64,000 nt of DNA from Sulfitobacter alexandrii (GTDB taxonomy: Bacteria > Pseudomonadota > Alphaproteobacteria > Rhodobacterales > Rhodobacteraceae), in NCBI RefSeq assembly GCF_001886735.1, contig NZ_CP018076.1, positions 496,001 to 560,000 of the forward strand. The letters run 5' to 3'. Shown piece after piece: positions 17,063 to 25,771 of this stretch. Position 1 is the first letter of the stretch. Each line of letters starts with the position of its first letter. The notes under the pieces are model-generated. The model saw only the letters and a program-made list of their open reading frames with translations. It was not told where the DNA came from and made no database searches. The translations under genes were made by a program, and so were the position numbers.

Positions 17063-18078
17063 AGGGCCGGACGATCATATTGGACCACCTCGGCGACCGG
17101 GAGGCCGCCGCGCTGATGGTGGACGGACAGCTGGACGATCTGCTGGTCGACAGCGACGCACCGCGCCCCGGCACCGTCTACCGCGGCATCGCGGACCGCC
17201 CGGTCAAGGGGCAGGGCGGCATGTTCCTGAAGACGCCCGACGGCGCCGCGTTTCTGCGGCAGATCAAGGGGCTGGCACCGGGGCAACCGATCCTCGTTCA
17301 GGTCAGCGGCTTTGCCGAACCGGGCAAGGCGATCCCGGTGACCGCGAAGATTCTGTTCAAGAGCCGTTATGCCATCGTCACCCCGGAGGCGCCGGGCTTG
17401 AACATCTCGCGCGGGATCAAGGACGAGGCAGAGCGCGACCGCTTGCTGGAAATCGCCCATGACGTGGCCGGAGAGACCGGCTTCGGCCTGATCCTGCGTT
17501 CGGCGGCGGACGGGGCGGACGAGGACGATATCGCCGAGGACATCGCCGCCATGCTCGGCCTCGCCGATCGGGTGATGGGCGACACCTCCGACGCCATGGA
17601 AGTCCTGACCGAGGGCGACGGCCCCCACGTGCTTGCCTGGCGCGACTGGACCGCGCCCGCCGAGGTGGTGACGGAACCGGGTGGCTTCGACATCCACGGC
17701 GTGCTGGACGCCCTGTCGTCGGCCCGGGGCGCTCAAGTGGGCCTGGGCGGCGGCGCCTCGATGTACGTCGAGCCCACCCGCGCCCTCGTGGCCGTGGACG
17801 TGAACACCGGCAGCGACGCCTCGCTCGCCGCGGGGCTCAAGGCCAACATGGCCTGCGCCCGGCTGCTGCCGCGCGCGCTGCGGGTGCGCGGGCTTGGCGG
17901 GCAGATCACCCTGGATCTCGCGCCCATGGCCAAGAAGGATCGCCGGGCCTTCGAATCCGCGCTGCGCGCCGCGTTCCGGGGGGACGACGTGGAAACGGCC
18001 CTCGTCGGCTGGACGCCGCTGGGCCATTTCGAACTGCAACGCAAGCGCATGCGCGCGCCCCTGTCGGAGGTCTCGTGA
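17059..18078 (+). CDS. Ribonuclease E/G family protein, short form
   Basis: A 339-residue protein. I start it at the ATG at 17059 because [18 protein letters not shown] overlaps the maf stop (ATGA) and because the upstream extension lies inside maf. It carries the catalytic core of the RNase E/G family with both metal-binding aspartates: VAVDVNTGS near residue 245 and ITLDLAPM near 290. It is much shorter than RNase E (over 800 residues) and shorter than RNase G (about 490), and lacks the C-terminal degradosome region. Such short homologues between maf and yacG are common in Rhodobacterales. Activity in RNA processing is inferred from the intact catalytic residues. Confidence 0.9.
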   Translation: MKGRTIILDHLGDREAAALMVDGQLDDLLVDSDAPRPGTVYRGIADRPVKGQGGMFLKTPDGAAFLRQIKGLAPGQPILVQVSGFAEPGKAIPVTAKILFKSRYAIVTPEAPGLNISRGIKDEAERDRLLEIAHDVAGETGFGLILRSAADGADEDDIAEDIAAMLGLADRVMGDTSDAMEVLTEGDGPHVLAWRDWTAPAEVVTEPGGFDIHGVLDALSSARGAQVGLGGGASMYVEPTRALVAVDVNTGSDASLAAGLKANMACARLLPRALRVRGLGGQITLDLAPMAKKDRRAFESALRAAFRGDDVETALVGWTPLGHFELQRKRMRAPLSEVS

Positions 18079-18269
18079 TGGCCTGCCCGATGTGCGGCAA
18101 ACCCACGGTCAAGGCGTACCGCCCGTTCTGCTCGGGCCGCTGCGCCGACCTGGACCTGGCGAAATGGTTCAACGGATCCTACGCCGCCCCGTCGACCGAT
18201 CCGGAGGACATCGAGGCCGCGATCGACGCCATCGAGGCCGCGACCCGCACGCCGCCGAAACCCCAGTAA
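18078..18269 (+). CDS. yacG: Zinc-binding protein YacG
   Basis: A 63-residue zinc-finger protein with CPMCGK at the N-terminus and RPFCSGRC after it, then DLAKWFNGSY, the conserved YacG pattern. In Escherichia coli this protein binds and inhibits DNA gyrase. The ATG at 18078 shares one base with the stop of the RNase gene (TGATG) and has GGAGG 7 bp upstream, so it is the last gene of the maf-RNase-yacG operon. Confidence 0.93.
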   Translation: MACPMCGKPTVKAYRPFCSGRCADLDLAKWFNGSYAAPSTDPEDIEAAIDAIEAATRTPPKPQ

Positions 18270-18358
18270 TTTTCCCCGGTCCGCCCGGCAAAAAGAGGCT
18301 GGACACCCCGTCCTAGAAACCCTAGAACCCGCACACCCGACCACCTCGTGGTCCCCGT

Positions 18359-18433
18359 GCCCGGGTAGCTCAGGGGTAGAGCAGTGGATTGAAAATCCTC
18401 GTGTCGGTGGTTCGATTCCGCCCCCGGGCACCA
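18359..18433 (+). tRNA. tRNA-Phe (GAA) with encoded CCA
   Basis: A 75-nt tRNA. The acceptor stem GCCCGGG/CCCGGGC, D stem GCTC/GAGC, anticodon loop TTGAAAA with anticodon GAA, a 5-bp T stem around GTTCGAT-like TTCGATT, and a genomic CCA are all present. The anticodon stem GTGGA/TCCTC has one T-T mismatch at its second pair. The final 49 nt (18385-18433) are the target copy of the island's direct repeat, so this gene is the attachment site and its 3' half may have been supplied by the island. Confidence 0.96.
18385..18433 (+). repeat. attL: left copy of the 49-bp island direct repeat
   Basis: The 3' part of tRNA-Phe from the anticodon stem to CCA. All 49 bases are identical to 57741-57789; the flanking bases differ on both sides (G/A before, C/T after). 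This is the usual crossover region for tyrosine integrases that use tRNA genes. Confidence 0.93.
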
Positions 18434-18548
18434 CTTTAATCAGCAAAGACAATCGTATAGCTTCGTTCGCTGCATGGCTACGAGGCTCTGTGCTGGGGCT
18501 GGGTGCCGTATGGGTGTTAATTGACTTCGAACCCGACTAACGCCGAAG

Positions 18549-19124
18549 CTACCTCGGCAGAGCGGCAAGGATTCCTTCTATATCGCTTTGGTTTCCAATC
18601 CCAAGTGTCGGAAGGAAGGCCATCAAGATAATTACTATCCTGCCGGACCGATCCTGCGCCATCACGCGTTTGTGCCGGATCAGTGACCGCGTCGAGGCCG
18701 AAAGCTCCGAACGGTGCTTCTCGAGCACGGCGAGGCTGCCATACGCGTGAGGGATCATGCCCGACGTTTCAATCTGCCTCCCAACGGCCCGACCTTGATC
18801 GGGCAATAGTTCCGGTCTCTGAAATATCAGTCGCGTGTCATAGTGCCGGAGAGAGCTGAAGGGCTTTTCATCGGCTGGCTTTCGGTTGAACGAACCCGGC
18901 ACGCGCAGCAGCTTGTTTGGCGCGCTTCCACCCGGGTCGACCCCCCCCCCCCCCCGATGGCGATAGGTCAACGCCTTCGAAAAGGCCGAAGCCCGTTTCG
19001 GTGTGTGGGGCCGGCTCCAGAACCAAAGGGCCTGAGTATTGCCCGGTGACGTTTCCCAGACAGCCGAAGGCAGCGGCTCAAAGCCGCTGGGGTTGGATTC
19101 TCCCGCAAACCCGGCGCGGTTCAT
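18549..19124 (-). pseudogene. Primase/RepB-like fragment near attL
   Basis: A 191-codon frame whose middle reads TSPGNTQALWFW followed by about 40 residues and then KLLRVPGSFNRKP. This is the pattern of the RepB-type archaeo-eukaryotic primase domain of plasmids and phages. The regions before and after are not recognisable, and an intact primase would be longer. A run of 15 C at 18941-18955 lies inside, a likely slippage site. I read it as a decayed replication gene of the island or of an earlier element; a short intact protein of unknown role is the alternative. The rest of 18434-19747 shows no convincing gene. Confidence 0.4.
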
Positions 19125-19747
19125 TGCTTGACCTTTGAGCCATCTGTAGCGCAGACCGTCCCGTGCTTCTGTCGGGCCGTTTTTCGTTCTTTCCGTCCGC
19201 CGAGCTAACGGTGCATCGGGCGGGCTTCACTCTGAAAAGTGCCGACTGCCGGCAACGCCTCATGCGCAGGCCGAGAGCGCCGTCGCCAGATACATCGACG
19301 GGTTCTATGATCCTGGCACTCGACATCCATCCCGCGGCTTCCAAGGGGCCATCTCCTTCGAGAGAAAGGCGCAGGAAATGAGCTAAACACTCTCCACAAA
19401 AACAGGGCAAGTCTTGTGGCGGGCTTATCTCAAGCACCCAATCAGGCAGCTCAACCCGTCATCACCTACCCCGTTGGCGGCATAACCACCTCTGATACCC
19501 CCGGCGCGCGTCTCGAAAGGATGTTGCTTCTGGACGAAGTTGCGCGGGGATTGTTTCCAGAATCGTCAGTATGGCAACCTTGCCAGCTGCGGCAAATTTG
19601 CATACTATCGTAAGTCTGTAATTCTTTGGTATGGATAACTCCTGTGGAGTTTCGTACGAAGCGGTGTATGGTTAAAAGTATGGGGTCCTCGCTTTCGCGT
19701 TATGGTCGGCGATGGGGTCCGCTTTTTGATGCAGGGCATCATGTCGT

Positions 19748-22700
19748 GTGAACGGCTCAGAGTCATGGAGCTGCCAATTGGGCAAGTTTGAGAGCAACAA
19801 GGGTACTCAGGCGCAGGATCAGGGCGCGCGTTCGCCGATTCCGATGTCCCATTTGCAGGCATTGAGCGAAATGGGGTCGCGCAATACCGGCGTGACAGTC
19901 ACGGCTGGCGCGATCGGCATGGGCTTGGCCTCGCAGAGCGCGTCTCAGGACGGGCTGCTTGCCTTTGCGGCGACCCTGCCCGGAGGTGAATTCGTCGCGC
20001 CCGTCGCGAAAGCCCGACCTCAGGCGCAGCGCGGCGGCGGGCCGGTGGATGGCGCGGTCGATATTGCGGCCGAAGCGGGTGTCGCGGCCGAATTTCAATC
20101 CGATTCTCCGCTGGCCGAAACTGGCGCCCGGAACGATTCTGTCGGTGCAGAGGGGCAGGAGACTGCCGCAAGCGACTTGGCGGCCGCCCCTGCGTTCCAA
20201 GAAAATCAGCAAATTTTCAGCATTGCCGGCGAGGCAAATACGCCCGGAACTGTTGCCGTTTCGGATACAGTGGTTGCAGTGCAGACCGATGCCCACGGCG
20301 GTGGAATGACCGCTCCGTTGGCCGGGGCCGGTGGAAATGCCGACTCTGAAGAAAACGCCAGCCCGGACGATCAAGGGGTGATCGGCGGCCTTCTGGGTGA
20401 GGATGGCGTTATCGGCGGGGGTATCGGTTCGATCATCGGCGATGATGGCCTTGTGGATGACCTGCTGGGTGGTGTGCTTGGCGAGGGCGGCGTGCTTGGC
20501 TCCGTCTTGGGCGAGAATGGCGTGGTGGACGCGATCATCGGTGAGGATGGCATCCTTGCGGGCGTTCTGGGCGACGGCAGCATCATCGAGTCCGTTCTTG
20601 GAGACGGTGGCCTGATCGACGTGGTGCTTGGCGATGACGGTCTGGTCGATGGGGTTCTCGGCGACGGTGGCCTGGTCGATGGTGTCGTGGACGGTGTTCT
20701 TGGGAATGACGGTCTGGTTGACGGCGTCCTTGGTGATGGCGGTCTGGTCGACGGGGTTCTGGACGGTGTTCTCGGGGATGAAGGCCTGGTTGGCGGTGTC
20801 CTTGGTGAAGAGGGCGTGCTGGGTGGTGTGCTTGGCGAGGGCGGCGTGCTTGGCTCCGTTCTGGGCGAGAATGGCGCGTTGGGCGTGCTCACCGGCGAAG
20901 ACGGTGTCCTTTCGGGCGTACTTGGTGACGGGGGCGTTATCGTTTCCGTTCTCGGCGACGATGGTCTGGTTGACGCGGTGCTTGGCGACGACGGGATTGT
21001 TGGCGGGCTCTTGGGCGATGGTGGTCTGGTTGACGGTGTCCTCGGTGAGGACGGCGTTGTCGGTGGCCTGCTGGGCGACGACGGTGTGGTCGATGCGGTT
21101 CTGGGCGATGGCGGCCTGCTTGGTGGTCTGCTTGGTGGTTCCGCGCCCGATGTGGCCGCTCCGGAAGCGGTTGAGGGTGTCGTAGAGACGGTCGAGGAGC
21201 TTGCTGACAGTGTCCTCGGTGAGGATGGCGTTGTCGGTGGTCTGCTGGGCGACGACGGTGTTGTCGACGCGGTTCTGGGCGATGGTGACCTGCTTGGTGG
21301 TCTGCTTGGTGGTTCCGCGCCCGATGTGGCCGCTCCGGAAGCGGTTGAGGGTGTCGTAGAGACGGTCGAGGAGCTTGCTGACGGTGTCCTCGGTGAGGAC
21401 GGCGTTGTCGGTGGCCTGCTGGGCGACGACGGTGTGGTCGATGCGGTTCTGGGCGATGGCGGCCTGCTTGGTGGTCTGCTTGGTGGTTCCGCGCCCGATG
21501 TGGCCGCTCCGGAAGCGGTTGAGGGTGTCGTAGAGACGGTCGAGGAGCTTGCTGACGGTGTCCTCGGTGAGGATGGCGTTGTCGGTGGTCTGCTGGGCGA
21601 CGACGGTGTTGTCGACGCGGTTCTGGGCGATGGTGGCCTGCTTGGTGGTTCCGCGCCGGATGTGACCGCGCCGGAAGCGGTTGACGGTGTCGTAGAGACG
21701 GTCGAGGACCTTGCTGACGGCGTCCTCGGTGAGGATGGCGTTGTCGGTGGCCTGCTGGGCGACGACGGTGTTGTCGACGCGGTTCTGGGCGATGGCGGCC
21801 TGCTTGGTGGCCTGCTTGGTGGTTCCGCGCCGGATGTAGCCGCGCCGGAAGCGGTTGACGGTGTCGTAGAGACGGTCGAGGACCTTGCTGACGGCGTCCT
21901 CGGTGAGGATGGCGTTGTCGGTGGTCTGCTGGACGACGACGGTGTTGTCGATGCGGTCCTGGGTGATGGCGGTCTGCTTGGTGGTGATGCGCCAGATGTG
22001 GAAGATGTTCTTCCCGAGGTGCAGGCGGTTGATGAGCCGGTTGAGGATGCCGTCGAGACTGTCGAAGACCTTGCGGATGAGGGTCTCGGTGACGAGGGCG
22101 TTGTTGGTGGCCTGCTTGGGGATGGTAATCCGGCTGTTGCGGATGTTGTCGCACCGGAAGTGGTCGAGGATGTTGTAGAGACTGTCGAAGACCTTGCTGA
22201 CGGTGTCCTTGGCGGTCTGCTTGGCGGTGATGAGCCGGATGTGGAGGATGTGCTTCCCGAGGTGCAGGCGGTTGATGAGCCGGTTGCGGATGTTGTGGAA
22301 GTCGTCTCGGCCGAACTGGTTGAGGATGCCGTAGAGACTGTCGCAGACCTTGCGGATGAGGGTCTCGGGGACGAGGGCGTTGTTGGTGGCCTGTTTGGGG
22401 ATGGTACTCCGGATGTTGCGGATGTTGTCGCACCGGAAGTGGTCGAGGGTGTTGTAGAGACGGTCGAAGACCTTGCTGACGGTGTCCTTGGCGGTCTGCT
22501 TGGCGGTGATGCGCCGGATGTGGAAGATGTTCTTCCCGAGGTGCAGGCGGTTGATGAGCCGGTTTCGGATGTCGCTGACAATATCTCTCCGGACGTGGTT
22601 GAGGATGCCGCTGAGACGGTCGAGGACCTTGAGGATACAGTTCTTGCAGATGCGGGTGCTGCGGATGGCCTGCTTGGTGAAACACCTGTTGCCGGCGTAC

Positions 22701-23389
22701 TTGCGGATACATTGCCCTCGGCGGGCGGTGTTCTGACCGACGGGGTAATTCCCATGCCCGTTGACAATGTCGATGAAGCCCCCGCGGCCGAAGTGGCTGA
22801 GGAAGACGACGAACCGGTCATCGAAGATCTGCCGGCTGGCGAGTCCGAAGGCGATGACGGCTTCCTGGATACGCTTGTGGCCGGGATCGGTGATGAAGCC
22901 GTGGGTCCTGCCGACGAAATCTTCGAACTGGGCGAGTCGGTCCTTGACGGGCTGCTTGGCGAAGCAGATGTCTTTGGTATCAACGTCGTCGAAAACGGCG
23001 GGGAAGGCGACGATCTTTTCGCGGGTCTGACCGGTGGCGAGGGGCTTTCCGGAAGCCTGATCGAGCAAGGTGTGCTGCAACTTTCCGATCCGGTCGATAC
23101 CGGCGAAACCGACGAATATATCGACAACCTTCTGAACGATATTCTGGCTGGTGGCGTGAGTGACATCACCGGTGAGGAGGCCGCCTTTGACTCGCTTCTG
23201 GGCAACGATGTCGAAGTCGAGGAAGTGGGTGAAGTCGGCGAGCTGGTCGGGACCGAGGTTGGCGAAGTTGCGGAGGCGACGGCGGTCGAGGACGCTCTGG
23301 GCATTCTCTTCGACCAAGGAGCGGAACAAGGGCACAACTCGCCCTTTGGTGGATTGCTTGGTGGCTTGACTAACGACGACAGCGCTTAA
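19748..23389 (+). CDS. Giant Gly/Leu/Asp/Val repeat protein, candidate type I secreted adhesin (1)
   Basis: A protein of up to 1213 residues; the GTG at 19748 is uncertain and the ATG giving residue 33 is an alternative. After about 200 non-repetitive residues, almost everything is built from short units of the type VLGDDGLVDG, GVLGEDGVVGG and LLGDDGVVDAVL. Between about 21030 and 22000 these assemble into 174-bp (58-residue) units that end with APEAVEGVVETVEELAD. A more acidic C-terminal 300 residues contains one RTX-like nonapeptide (GGEGDDLFA, about residue 1083). It is very acidic, has no signal peptide and has no BapA prefix. Its position directly ahead of the TolC/ABC/HlyD genes makes it the likely substrate. 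The function as adhesin or matrix protein is inferred. Confidence 0.75.
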   Translation: MNGSESWSCQLGKFESNKGTQAQDQGARSPIPMSHLQALSEMGSRNTGVTVTAGAIGMGLASQSASQDGLLAFAATLPGGEFVAPVAKARPQAQRGGGPVDGAVDIAAEAGVAAEFQSDSPLAETGARNDSVGAEGQETAASDLAAAPAFQENQQIFSIAGEANTPGTVAVSDTVVAVQTDAHGGGMTAPLAGAGGNADSEENASPDDQGVIGGLLGEDGVIGGGIGSIIGDDGLVDDLLGGVLGEGGVLGSVLGENGVVDAIIGEDGILAGVLGDGSIIESVLGDGGLIDVVLGDDGLVDGVLGDGGLVDGVVDGVLGNDGLVDGVLGDGGLVDGVLDGVLGDEGLVGGVLGEEGVLGGVLGEGGVLGSVLGENGALGVLTGEDGVLSGVLGDGGVIVSVLGDDGLVDAVLGDDGIVGGLLGDGGLVDGVLGEDGVVGGLLGDDGVVDAVLGDGGLLGGLLGGSAPDVAAPEAVEGVVETVEELADSVLGEDGVVGGLLGDDGVVDAVLGDGDLLGGLLGGSAPDVAAPEAVEGVVETVEELADGVLGEDGVVGGLLGDDGVVDAVLGDGGLLGGLLGGSAPDVAAPEAVEGVVETVEELADGVLGEDGVVGGLLGDDGVVDAVLGDGGLLGGSAPDVTAPEAVDGVVETVEDLADGVLGEDGVVGGLLGDDGVVDAVLGDGGLLGGLLGGSAPDVAAPEAVDGVVETVEDLADGVLGEDGVVGGLLDDDGVVDAVLGDGGLLGGDAPDVEDVLPEVQAVDEPVEDAVETVEDLADEGLGDEGVVGGLLGDGNPAVADVVAPEVVEDVVETVEDLADGVLGGLLGGDEPDVEDVLPEVQAVDEPVADVVEVVSAELVEDAVETVADLADEGLGDEGVVGGLFGDGTPDVADVVAPEVVEGVVETVEDLADGVLGGLLGGDAPDVEDVLPEVQAVDEPVSDVADNISPDVVEDAAETVEDLEDTVLADAGAADGLLGETPVAGVLADTLPSAGGVLTDGVIPMPVDNVDEAPAAEVAEEDDEPVIEDLPAGESEGDDGFLDTLVAGIGDEAVGPADEIFELGESVLDGLLGEADVFGINVVENGGEGDDLFAGLTGGEGLSGSLIEQGVLQLSDPVDTGETDEYIDNLLNDILAGGVSDITGEEAAFDSLLGNDVEVEEVGEVGELVGTEVGEVAEATAVEDALGILFDQGAEQGHNSPFGGLLGGLTNDDSA
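21030..22000 (+). repeat. Tandem 174-bp repeats inside the repeat protein (1) gene
   Basis: About five and a half near-identical units, each beginning with GTCCTCGGTGAGGA. The fourth lacks 12 bp. Boundaries are approximate. High identity between units suggests recent expansion or gene conversion, and makes assembly errors possible. Confidence 0.75.
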
Positions 23390-23664
23390 CGAGCGCGTTT
23401 CAGACGGGGAGGACAGACGGTCATCATAGTCAATTGGTGGCCAAATTTCGCTTGAGGTTTTTTACGGTAAGTGCCGAGTATCGTTAACTTTTCTCGATTG
23501 CCATAGAATTAACTCAATTTAGTTGCAGCGTGCAAAAGAGTACAATTAAAACTTGTAAAGAGCGACCTGGAAAGTTTTAAAGAAAACCACCTCTGGTTGG
23601 GTGGGAGTCTGAGATGGCTTGGAATGAAATCGGGCGAGAATAAGAATTTTGGAAGGGACTGGCC

Positions 23665-24432
23665 TTGGCAGTCGGCGTTACACTGAAGCAAAGGGGATCT
23701 TCCGAAGCGGGAGACCTGCAAACTGCGTCGAACGTGTCACTGAACAAGCCGATGGATGTCGCGCTTGTGACTGGGGCGGCCTCCATCGTTGCCTCGGACA
23801 AGCTGGGTTCCAACCTGGTTGTGACCTTTTCGGACGGCACCACGCTGCGCGTCGACGACTTTTTCGTGATCGGAGAGAATGGCGACTTCAGCCGTCTTCT
23901 GCTGCCCAGTGGAGACCCCTTCGTGACCGGGCTGATGGGGCCCGAACCGGCCTATCCCGACGGCGCGACGGAGCGGATGGCACAGGCATCGGGGGCGGAG
24001 GATGCCGCGGGGGATGATGGGGATGCCGATCAGGACGGGCTGGTCGGGCAATCGGTGGATTGGTCCGATCCTTTGCTTCTGGCCGGGGCCGGGATTTCGC
24101 TTGGGTCGGGCGTGGATTTCCTTTCGGGCGGCGGCAGCAGCACCGCGCCGGAGACCGGAAGGGAGGAGGAAGATGATCTTGCCCAGGTCATTGACGATTT
24201 CACTGGGGGTGAATCCGGAGTCTTGGATCCTTCGGAATATGATATGGATACCCAAGATGTCGATGTCGATGCCGAGGCGGCGGCGGAAGATATGGCAGGC
24301 GAAGCGATTGGTTCGGATGATTTCACTGTGGAAGGCACGTTTGTCGGTGCCTCTGAAACGGCGGATGTCCTGCAAAATGCCGAGTCTGACGCTCCGCATG
24401 ATTTGCTGAATGAGTTGTTGACGGAGTTTTGA
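23665..24432 (+). CDS. Small BapA-prefix-like protein next to the secretion genes
   Basis: A 255-residue acidic protein starting at a TTG with GGAAGGG 7 bp upstream; an in-frame ATG 28 codons later is the alternative. Residues 45-90 (SIVASDKLGSNLVVTFSDG, RVDDFF) match the BapA/LapF prefix-like domain that also starts repeat proteins 2 and 3. A hydrophobic LLLAGAGISLGSG segment at about 135-148 and an Asp/Glu/Ala-rich tail follow, without repeats. It could be a reduced family member, a periplasmic retention plug or a secreted accessory. It ends 22 bp before the TolC-like gene and is probably in the same operon. Confidence 0.65.
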   Translation: MAVGVTLKQRGSSEAGDLQTASNVSLNKPMDVALVTGAASIVASDKLGSNLVVTFSDGTTLRVDDFFVIGENGDFSRLLLPSGDPFVTGLMGPEPAYPDGATERMAQASGAEDAAGDDGDADQDGLVGQSVDWSDPLLLAGAGISLGSGVDFLSGGGSSTAPETGREEEDDLAQVIDDFTGGESGVLDPSEYDMDTQDVDVDAEAAAEDMAGEAIGSDDFTVEGTFVGASETADVLQNAESDAPHDLLNELLTEF

Positions 24433-24453
24433 GTTGTTGGCGGAGTTTGTCGT

Positions 24454-25740
24454 ATGAACCGTGTTGGTCCCATCGATCACTGGTGTCGGCCAAATGCCGT
24501 TTGGCTGAACTGCGGGTTTGCGCTGTTGCTGTTGCTGTTGCTGGTGACACCGGCGCAGGCGCAGATGGCGCTGAGCACGGCTGTTCTGCGCGCCACGGAA
24601 AGGGATGGTGAAATCTCGGCGCTGCGCCAGAAGGTTGCCAGCCGGACGATCGACATCCAGGCGGCCCGTGACGAATATTATCCCAGTGTCAGCCTGTCGG
24701 GCGATACCTCCACCACCGACTCGAACGGGCCGGGAATCACCTTGACGGTGTCACAGGTGCTGTTTGACTGGGGGCTCATCCGAAACAAGATCAATGCAGC
24801 GTCCCATGTCCGCGTGCAGGCGGTTTCCGACCTGAAAATGGCGGTGGAGGGGCTGACCCTTCAGGTGGCCGAGTATTTCATCGACGTTGAGATGACTGAC
24901 CTCAAAGTCGCGCGCACCCGTGATTATCTCGCCTTTGCCAAGCGGATCGCGGGGCAGGCGCAGGATCGCGCCAGGGCGGGCATCGGTGACAACGGTGAAG
25001 TTGCGCGTGCGCGTCTAGAGATTGCCCGTGCAGAGGACCAGCTTTCGCAGCTGGTGGCGAACCGGCGGATTGCGCTGTCGCAGATCGAGTTTCTAGTCGG
25101 CGCGCAGGTGGGGGCGGTCGGCAGGCCGAGCGATCTGGGCTTTTCCGCCCGCTATGCCGCGCCCGCCAAGATCCGTTCTGCCGTGCGTATCGCGCCGGAT
25201 TACATCGCCGCGCGCGCGGGGGTGGACGAGGCCGCTGCCGGTGTGGAAATCGCCAAGGCCTCGCGGCTGCCGACGATAAAATTGCAGGCTCAGGGGCGTG
25301 CTGACCTGAATGGCGGCAAAAGCCGGGCCGCGATTGGCCTGTCCACGGGGGTGGACCTGAGCTCCAGCGGGTTGGGTCGGCGTCAGATACAGGCGGCGCA
25401 GCTGGATTTGCAGGCGGCGGAATCGACCCTGACTTTCACCGAGCGCGAGCTGACCAATACGGCTGCCAGCGCGCTGCAGCAGATCAAGATCTTGCGCCAG
25501 ACCGAAAGCGCGCGATCGCAGCAGCTGATCGAATCGCAGCGCGTGCTGGACAATTATGAGCAACAGTTCATTGGCGGGCAGCGCGAGTTGCTGGACCTGC
25601 TGACGACGGGTCGCGATTTGTACGATTCGGAAATCGAAAAGATCTCCACCTACGAGGATCGCAAGCGGGCCGAATACCAAGCGGCGCATGATCTGGGTGT
25701 CCTGGGGACCCTGATCATTGCCGCATCGGCAACCCGGTAG
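24454..25740 (+). CDS. TolC-family outer-membrane channel of the type I secretion system
   Basis: A 428-residue TolC-family protein. The N-terminal hydrophobic stretch LLLLLLLVTPAQAQ is a signal peptide. Two repeats of long helices and barrel strands follow (DEYYPSVSLSGDTSTT, QVLFDWGLIRNKI, then RLPTIKLQAQGRADL and TERELTNTAASALQQI), as in TolC and LapE. It would form the outer-membrane tunnel for the ABC/HlyD pair encoded next. Spacing to the ABC gene is 31 bp. The start at 24454 is the ATG before the signal peptide; the N-terminus is somewhat long. Confidence 0.9.
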   Translation: MNRVGPIDHWCRPNAVWLNCGFALLLLLLLVTPAQAQMALSTAVLRATERDGEISALRQKVASRTIDIQAARDEYYPSVSLSGDTSTTDSNGPGITLTVSQVLFDWGLIRNKINAASHVRVQAVSDLKMAVEGLTLQVAEYFIDVEMTDLKVARTRDYLAFAKRIAGQAQDRARAGIGDNGEVARARLEIARAEDQLSQLVANRRIALSQIEFLVGAQVGAVGRPSDLGFSARYAAPAKIRSAVRIAPDYIAARAGVDEAAAGVEIAKASRLPTIKLQAQGRADLNGGKSRAAIGLSTGVDLSSSGLGRRQIQAAQLDLQAAESTLTFTERELTNTAASALQQIKILRQTESARSQQLIESQRVLDNYEQQFIGGQRELLDLLTTGRDLYDSEIEKISTYEDRKRAEYQAAHDLGVLGTLIIAASATR

Positions 25741-25771
25741 ACAGGTGGGAATGTGCTAAACGGGTGTAGAA

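Noticed and set aside
19763..23337. Two very long open frames on the minus strand opposite repeat protein 1 (about 1000-1190 codons)
   Set aside because: They mirror the short-period repeat coding of the plus strand, which suppresses stop codons in other frames, and give low-complexity Ser/Pro/Thr or unnatural translations. No start signal or domain.
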